Part shown: positions 20,218 through 25,776 of the stretch, piece by piece
How positions within the stretch are numbered: the stretch's first letter is position 1
Layout: each line of letters begins with the position of its first letter
Source: Azolla pinnata
Taxonomy: Eukaryota; Streptophyta; Polypodiopsida; Salviniales; Salviniaceae
Assembly (NCBI GenBank): GCA_037176905.1
Contig: JBBBWG010000559.1
Location: 37,732 to 63,507 of the forward strand
Direction: 5' to 3'
DNA: 25,776 nt
Made by a program: the position numbers and the translations under genes
The notes under the pieces: generated by a model
Databases searched by the model: none
Seen by the model: the letters and a program-made list of their open reading frames with translations, nothing else
Told to the model about the DNA's origin: nothing

Positions 20218-23200
20218 TTCAATTTTCACAAACATACTAATCTAGATTTTTACCAAACAAGGACACAGATTGTTTAAAGTTCAAGTATAGTGTTTACCTC
20301 CTTTGGAGCCTGGAGTTGTAATTTGGATTCTTCTGATGCAAATGTGATCGTCCTACTTGCTATTGCTGCCTGCATCCATCAAAGTACAATAAATTAAACA
20401 CCATCCTGGTATTTATATCATCCAATAAATAGATCACATATAAGAAAATCATGGATAAAGATGACTAAAGTTGTAAATGTTTATAAGGAAGTTACGTACT
20501 ACCCATAATTGGGTTTCAAAAAATATGCTCCTTTTGGTTACTAAGAACAATAGATGGCGAATAAGACAAACAAGAAGTATTCCTTTAGTCTAAAGATAAA
20601 CACAAGAGTAATAAGCATATAAATCTTCACAATGTCTTCAAAATAAATGTCAAATTGTGCAGCTAATACCTGGAAATTTTGCAACTCCTTCGCTTCTTCA
20701 TTTGCCAGTTGTATATCTTGCTCTTTTTTGTACTGCAAATATTATAGATTAACACATGTTGCGTGTAAAGTGTCACACATGTACATATCTATCTTATTGG
20801 TTGTGGTTGTGGTTATATAACCCTCAATATAAACATTTCCCCATATCAATAAAACGCAACTCTTTATAGAAATCTCACCATCTCCAATTTGTCCAAGAAT
20901 TCAGTCTCATCCTCATCAAGTGCCTTTGGTGGTCCTACAATGCATAGATGTATGTACCTTGTTAATTGGGATTATAATGATATTAGGCTCCCGATCATGA
21001 TAAAATTAAAAGTTCCCTCCATTATCCCCAGGTATATACAGTTCTTCAAAGGAACTTCTGAAACCTAAACCACTGCCAGGGATCCTCATTTTTGAATGAT
21101 GGATGTTGACACCATACAATAGATTAGCAATTCATATCCCATCTAAACATTTTTAGCTATCATGTAGTACGTAAGTTTTGCTACTTCATAGTTCACTTAT
21201 GAACCATAATTGCATTTCCTACAAAACCTTCTTCAGAAAAAAGTTTCTTCTTAAAGATCCTACCATAACACACAAGAAAATCCGTCGCTCAATGTGTAGT
21301 GTGTATAAACGAGGTGTGTCTTTTAGATGCTTATTTTCCACACCTTTTCTGTATACACATATTTCTATGTGTGATGCACTTAAAAGTTAAGACACTAGCA
21401 GTGTACATATATCACACTCTTATATAAATTATTGTGCATTGATGTATTTTGTTACCTACTAATAATATTACTTTTGTTACCTACTAATAATATTACGCAA
21501 TATAATAGCATATATTATATTTATGTATTTACTACTTTACATATTCTATTAAATACTCTCTAGCAATGAATGTAACATGTTCATGACCTCCAGTTTTGCA
21601 AGCACCACAGCTCACTAAATTTTTAACAGTGTTTGTCAATCTCCTTGAAGCTTGATCTATACATTAATTGTACACTGAAAAAATGATTTGCTTCACATGT
21701 ACGTTTGTTTAATATCTAAGGATTAGCTGTCCACAAGCCTCTACGTGGCTGAGTGAAACATTCACTCAGACATTTTCAGTCGGGAGGAGATTTCTTACTT
21801 TGTCATACTAAACATAATAGCAATAAGCATAAGTTACAGGATATCTTGTATATGTAGAGCGATAAAGTTCGCCACATTGACTATTTCATTCCTCATGCAT
21901 ATTTTATTATCCTTGGGCCATCGGGAATCAAGCTCATTTTGTCCCCAGGGACATTTTGTGCTCAAAATCATGTAATATTTTTCTCTCTGTCACTGTGTTC
22001 AACTAAGAAATGAGACAAAACATCATGAAAGAAGGTAAACAAAAAATCTCTCTAGCTGTAATTGGAGATAGACTGTCATACTGTGTTTGAAACGTTCATT
22101 GAACTCAGCTTGGTGTTTATCCTTATTCTCTTTTAAAATCTGCAAGAAATCAGCAGCAAGAGAACCTGAGTTAGAGAAACAGCAATAAGCAGCCAGACAA
22201 TTAATCAACATACTCCAACTCAAATCAAAGATAGCTTCCTTATAAAGTATTTTTAGTTAGTGCACTGGAATATTCCAACATTTCTGAGGAGGGCCGAAAT
22301 TTAATTTTCTGGAGAATAGTTGGCATGGACAAATGACATTGAAGATAGCCAAGAGACCCCTTTCATCCACAAATATATTTATCAGTTCTGCTTCGATCAT
22401 CATATAAAGATTGTGCTGTGCCTCTAATAAAAAAAATCAGTAAGTCACCAAACTTACATAACGTTTTCTGTAGGACAGAAAATCCTGAGCTCAGCTAAGG
22501 TTACTTTGTGCAGATCAAACCGAATACAATACCGTGGAGAAAAAGCAAGTGGACTTTTATTAGTCTTAAATGACCTCTCCAACTTATCAGATACTTCATT
22601 TTGAAACCATCTTAACTAGGTTCTGTAACCATGATTGCCCTTATCTTTAGAATAGCTAACTCACATTATAAATGTAGAAAGGTGACACGCCCAAGCATTA
22701 GATATAAGTTCATCAATTTTCATTTAAAAACTAGACGAGATCTGCTTGGAGCTCAAGCAGCTTTCTCTAGTTACCCTCTAGCAGATGAAAAATTTTCTTT
22801 CAGAAAAACAACCGAGAGCTATGTGTATAAACCTGGCAAGATTTATAGGGCTTACATGATTTTCACCCTTTTAAAGTATTATCGAGCAGCAGGTCTCATA
22901 AATTCAACTAGGATCTCCATGAATGACAGGAAACAAAGTTACGAACACTGATAATTACAAAAGGAATGGTGTTGAATGTTACCTGACATAGTTCGTATAC
23001 TAAACCACTACGAAAATTACCCAATCTAAAGGTATAAACATCTTGTTCTTACATAAATCGTTGCAAAACTCAGGTGTCGGAAGCAATGACTCTTATATAT
23101 TAAAAAAAAAATTGTTCTATGAGTTTCGTAACAATTATATTTCTACCATACTTTGAATTTTTATAACTATTCATTTCCACTGGATGGAAAACCAACCGAT

Positions 23201-23839
23201 TATCTGGAAATTGACGAAGACATACTGTGTGAGTAAAAAATTTTCATATTTCTATTGCTTTAGTGATCTTTTTCTAGAGTCTGTAATCGGTGTTCAAATA
23301 CGTCAAGTGGAGGCTAATGCAATGAAGGTTTTTGCAGAAAATGTTGAAATAGATCTACCTTAACGCAGTCTCCGACATAAACTTCATAATTGAACCTTGA
23401 ATCACAAAATGAGGAGTAGTGATAAACGAGGGACAAAAACAAAAGACAGCCTACGGAGAGACAAGACAAGTGCAATAAGAAAAAGGGAGGGAAGAAGCAA
23501 AGAAGTGCAGGTGTAGGAGGAGGAGGAGGAGGAGGAGGAGGAATACTTCGAACAGGGGTCTGTCAGGGACACCGGATTTGTTGTCGTCATCGCGATCTCC
23601 TCTCTTCTTTCGTATCTCGGCAACCTGAGCAGGGAACCACAAAAATCGCCGGTTTTGGGGCCAAGAACACAAAACGGGAATCGCAAGAGCAAAAGGAAGC
23701 GACAAACGCAGGAAGCCGGAGGTGGACGAGTCCCATCGCCCTGATCTCGAGAAAGGCAAGAGAGAGAGAGCCTGCAGGATACCTCTTGCTCGGAGATGAA
23801 TTGGAGGAGGCGGGGAGCAGCAGGAGGAGGGCTCGCCAT
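19401..23839 (-). CDS. FAM192A/NIP30 (Fyv6-N domain) family nuclear protein
   Basis: Seven exons on the minus strand: 23839-23783, 23624-23547, 22139-22082, 20934-20879, 20732-20670, 20369-20298, 19619-19401 (603 nt, 200 aa). Introns are 158, 1407, 1147, 146, 300 and 678 bp with matching phases. The family includes human FAM192A/PIP30, a partner of the PA28-gamma proteasome activator, and yeast Fyv6, a splicing factor; the plant role is not established. Family marks: FISEQEVAEIRKKRG (14-28), RPLFEILKENKDKHQAEF, NERFKHRPPKALDEDET and EFLDKLEM (up to 83), then a charged helical stretch, a Lys-rich segment (KIKPQPKKVKLEK) and an acidic C-terminus GLVAYGSDSDEED, which looks like a casein-kinase-2 substrate. 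The start is the first ATG giving this N-terminus. All small exons are supported by conserved residues; total length is normal for plant members. Confidence 0.9.
20160..20213. repeat. (GA)n microsatellite in intron 6 of the FAM192A-like gene
   Basis: About 24 uninterrupted GA units are preceded by a G-rich run. Confidence 0.97.
20935..23546. other. Long introns 2 and 3 of the FAM192A-like gene
   Basis: The two long introns (23546-22140 and 22081-20935) are AT-rich and hold no recognisable gene. Frames of up to 106 codons occur (for example 22631-22951 plus) without family resemblance. A 25-bp direct duplication containing GTTACCTACTAATAATATTA lies at about 21448-21496. A GGA microsatellite (23516-23541) abuts the donor of intron 2. 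Confidence 0.6.
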
Positions 23840-24110
23840 GGCGGGGGAGCTCCCACGCACAGCGTGAAAGACAATACGTACCGTTCTCGACGAATACGTA
23901 TATGCTCGTATACATACGGTCCACGGTGCTTCCAAACCATACGTATAAATGTGCGTATACGGTCTACCTCCTTGCACTAATGATGCATCATTACAAGGGC
24001 TTCTTGGTATACGGTCAAACCACGTCACAAGAGCTTCTTGGTATACGGTCAAACCACGTCACAAGAGCGTCTTGGTATACGGTCTACCGTGGTGTTCCGT
24101 ATGCTTCCCG
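23840..24110 (-). promoter_or_regulatory. Promoter region of the FAM192A-like gene with 34-bp repeats and ACGT motifs
   Basis: Directly upstream of the start are many TACGTA and GTATAC palindromes (23876-23970). At 24003, 24037 and 24071 CTTGGTATACGGTC recurs with an exact 34-bp period; the first two units also carry AAACCACGTCACAAGAGC. Read on the gene strand this gives GTGACGTGG, an ACGT-core element of the kind bound by plant bZIP factors. No clear TATA box was seen at the expected distance. Confidence 0.55.
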
Positions 24111-24299
24111 ATACACGGTCTGCCGTCTGCGTACGCGCGTATAGCGATCTCGGAAGCATGTATCGCCGCGAGCGTTTTCTGCAAGCAGCATTCGGTGCTC
24201 GTTAACACCGTCTTTGCAGAGTGCTTCTGCTGAGATCGAAGCGAGATTAACATGCTTTACGTATGCTCGAGGGGGGCCCGAAACTGCGGGGTTACTGGC

Positions 24300-24860
24300 C
24301 GATTAATTTGCTCCCGCAACTCGTCCTGTTAAGTTTGTGTAATGGTTTGTACGCAGATCTGCTCGCAATCTGTTCGATGGTTTGCGAGGTCGATCGGCCC
24401 ACAGCTCGTCCAGTTGTCTGCGTGCTCGCAATTTGTCTCGTAGTTTGTGAGGTTAATCGGCCCACGATTTGCCTAGCAGTTTGCAGCGTGACTCTACTCG
24501 CAATCTGTCCGATAGTTTGCAGGCTTAATCAGCTCACAGCGTGTCCAATTGTTTGCTGATTTTCCTGCGATCTGTTCGATGATTTGTAAGGTCGGTCGGC
24601 TCACAGCTTGTCCACTTGTTTGCGTGCTCGCAATTTGTCTTGCAGCTCGTGATGTTAATTGGCTCACGATTTGCCTAGCAGTTTGCGACGTAAATCTACT
24701 CGCAATCTGTCCGATAGTTTGTAGGATTAATCAGCTCACAGCTTGTCTGACCGTTTGTTGATTTGGCCGTGATCTGCCCGACTATTTGCGAGGTTAATCG
24801 GTTCACGATCCATCCAACAGTCTGCAAAGTTAATCAGCTCGCAGTTAGTCCAGCTATTTG
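24300..24860. repeat. 202-bp higher-order repeat built of about 50-bp subunits
   Basis: Subunits share TTAATCGGCTCACGATTTGC, CAATCTGTCCGATAGTTTGC and CAGCTTGTCCAATTGTTTGC-type sequence. CTGTTCGATGGTTTG at 24370, its variant at 24572 and the more diverged CTGCCCGACTATTTG at 24774 give two successive spacings of 202 bp. About 2.7 copies are present. The repeated Ile-Cys/Val-Cys frames in it do not survive from copy to copy because 202 is not a multiple of three. Confidence 0.92.
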
Positions 24861-25436
24861 TGTATAAGCCGCGTCAACCAACCACAACATTTATTGTGTA
24901 GAAAGCTTGGTTCAGTTCACGACTCGGTGACAAACTCAGTTAGAAACATGACGAATTCGGTCTCGTTTCTTCCATTGGCCATAAAACGTCGAATATTACA
25001 ATTTCTCGCCCCCAGCCGAATCCCTACTAGCCATCAGAACTGCATGAATGCTTCGTTCGCACTTCCTCTGGAAAAACTATCGATCGATCGATGGCCGCAA
25101 TTGCACATTGCAAAGCTTCTGCCATTTTCTCACGTTGCGCTCTTCGCTCTCACCTGGTTCATCCCTCTGAACCAGGCATCGGCTGTTACACGATTGCTCC
25201 CACAGCTCACATATTTTCGCATAGGGAAAAAGCCTCCGATCAACCCCGAACGAATTCACACAGTCCATTTGTTTGCAACAGGCGGTCCACTGCGACGGAT
25301 CGTCCATTCGGATCAGGAGGCGAACTTTTCCGAGTGTGCCGTCAAAAGACGGTGTTTGTCTTCAGTTTTACTCCTGCTACGCTTTGCCTGATTTCCCAAC
25401 ATCCTAATCAATGTTCCCTGTTACACATGGCACAGA
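24861..25436. other. Stretch without a recognised gene
   Basis: A 177-codon plus-strand frame (24858-25391) and a 121-codon frame (25091-25456) overlap here, but neither shows a domain, family resemblance or a plausible splice structure. A perfect 9-bp inverted repeat CCTGGTTCA/TGAACCAGG with a 6-base loop lies at 25153-25176. The sequence could belong to a flanking gene outside the window. Confidence 0.4.
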
Positions 25437-25776
25437 GGTTTAGGGTTTGGGTTTAATTAAGGTTTAGGATTCAGGGTTTGGGTTTAACCAAGGTGTGGGA
25501 TTAGGGTTTGGGTTTAACCAAGGTGTAGGATTTAGGGTTTGGGTTTAATCAAGGTGTAGGATTTAGGATTTGGGTTCAATCAAGGTTTAGGATTTAGGGT
25601 TTGGGTTTAATAAAGGTTTAGGATTTATGGGTTTGGGATTAATAAAGGTTTAGGATTTAGGGTTTGGGTTTAATCAAGGTTTAGGATTTAGGGTTTGGGT
25701 TCAATCAAGGTTTAGGATTTACGGTTTGGGATTAATCAGGGTTTAGGATTTAGGGTTTGGGTTTAATCAAGGTTTA
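25437..25776. repeat. 31-bp telomere-like tandem array, cut by the window edge
   Basis: About eleven copies of a 31-bp unit composed of GGTTTAGGATTTAGGG, TTTGGG and TTTAATCAA run to the last base. The unit is made of TTTAGGG variants joined by AATCAA. It is strand-biased and continues beyond the window. Confidence 0.95.

Noticed and set aside
21290-21400. Possible small inverted-repeat element (GTGTCTTTTA and TAAAAGTTAAGACAC; hairpin ACACATA/TATGTGT)
   Set aside because: Inverted matches are short and imperfect and no target-site duplication could be seen; not enough for a MITE call.
21448-21496. Two copies of TAATATTAC, the geminivirus origin nonanucleotide
   Set aside because: The copies belong to a simple direct duplication in an AT-rich intron; no flanking stem or replication gene is present, so chance is the better explanation.
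24263-24761. Cys/Ile-rich repeated peptide frames
   Set aside because: They follow a 202-bp repeat whose period breaks the frame between copies; no conserved protein.
24858-25456. 177- and 121-codon overlapping plus-strand frames
   Set aside because: Two overlapping frames with no recognisable domain, no upstream promoter features and one running into the telomere-like array.

Overview
This is nuclear DNA of a land plant. Five intron-bearing genes of plant families can be read, with plant-type splice sites, and degenerate plant telomere-type repeats (CCCTAAA/TTTAGGG) occur in several places. The genes are closely spaced, introns run from about 80 to 2,100 bp, and microsatellites are abundant even inside coding exons. 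I cannot place the species more precisely. Nothing looks bacterial, organellar or viral, and I see no tRNA, rRNA, CRISPR array or intact mobile element.

Layout: 1-462 is a GGTGAY-type triplet array. 888-3808 (+) is a four-exon gene for an aluminium-induced/TSJT1-like YGL-LRDR protein (DUF3700); its first intron holds a TGCATG satellite followed by an A-rich telomere-like array. The convergent neighbour, 4793-7607 (-), is an eight-exon ALIS/CDC50 flippase beta subunit, probably with an intron in its 5' leader. Telomere-like composite repeats lie just upstream of it (8900-9650). 10363-14297 (-) is a three-exon hyccin (FAM126/HYC) gene whose 2.1-kb first intron is largely tandem repeats of three kinds. 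15488-17591 (-) is a two-exon P-class PPR gene resembling PPR5/EMB2453. 17780-18520 is a degenerate array of about 90-125 bp units. 19401-23839 (-) is a seven-exon FAM192A/NIP30/Fyv6-N family gene. Beyond it come a 34-bp promoter-proximal repeat, a 202-bp higher-order repeat (24300-24860), a stretch with no gene I recognise, and a 31-bp telomere-like array running off the right edge.

How the genes relate: ALIS (phospholipid flipping) and hyccin (plasma-membrane PI4-kinase complex) are neighbours on the same strand and both concern membrane lipids. The PPR protein is predicted to act on chloroplast RNA, and the FAM192A-like protein is nuclear in known relatives. I infer no operon-like unit. 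All exon junctions were read by eye from GT-AG sites, conserved family residues and phase; each assembled CDS is an exact multiple of three. I did not find a convincing new biological system. The most unusual property is the density and variety of tandem repeats in and between otherwise ordinary genes.
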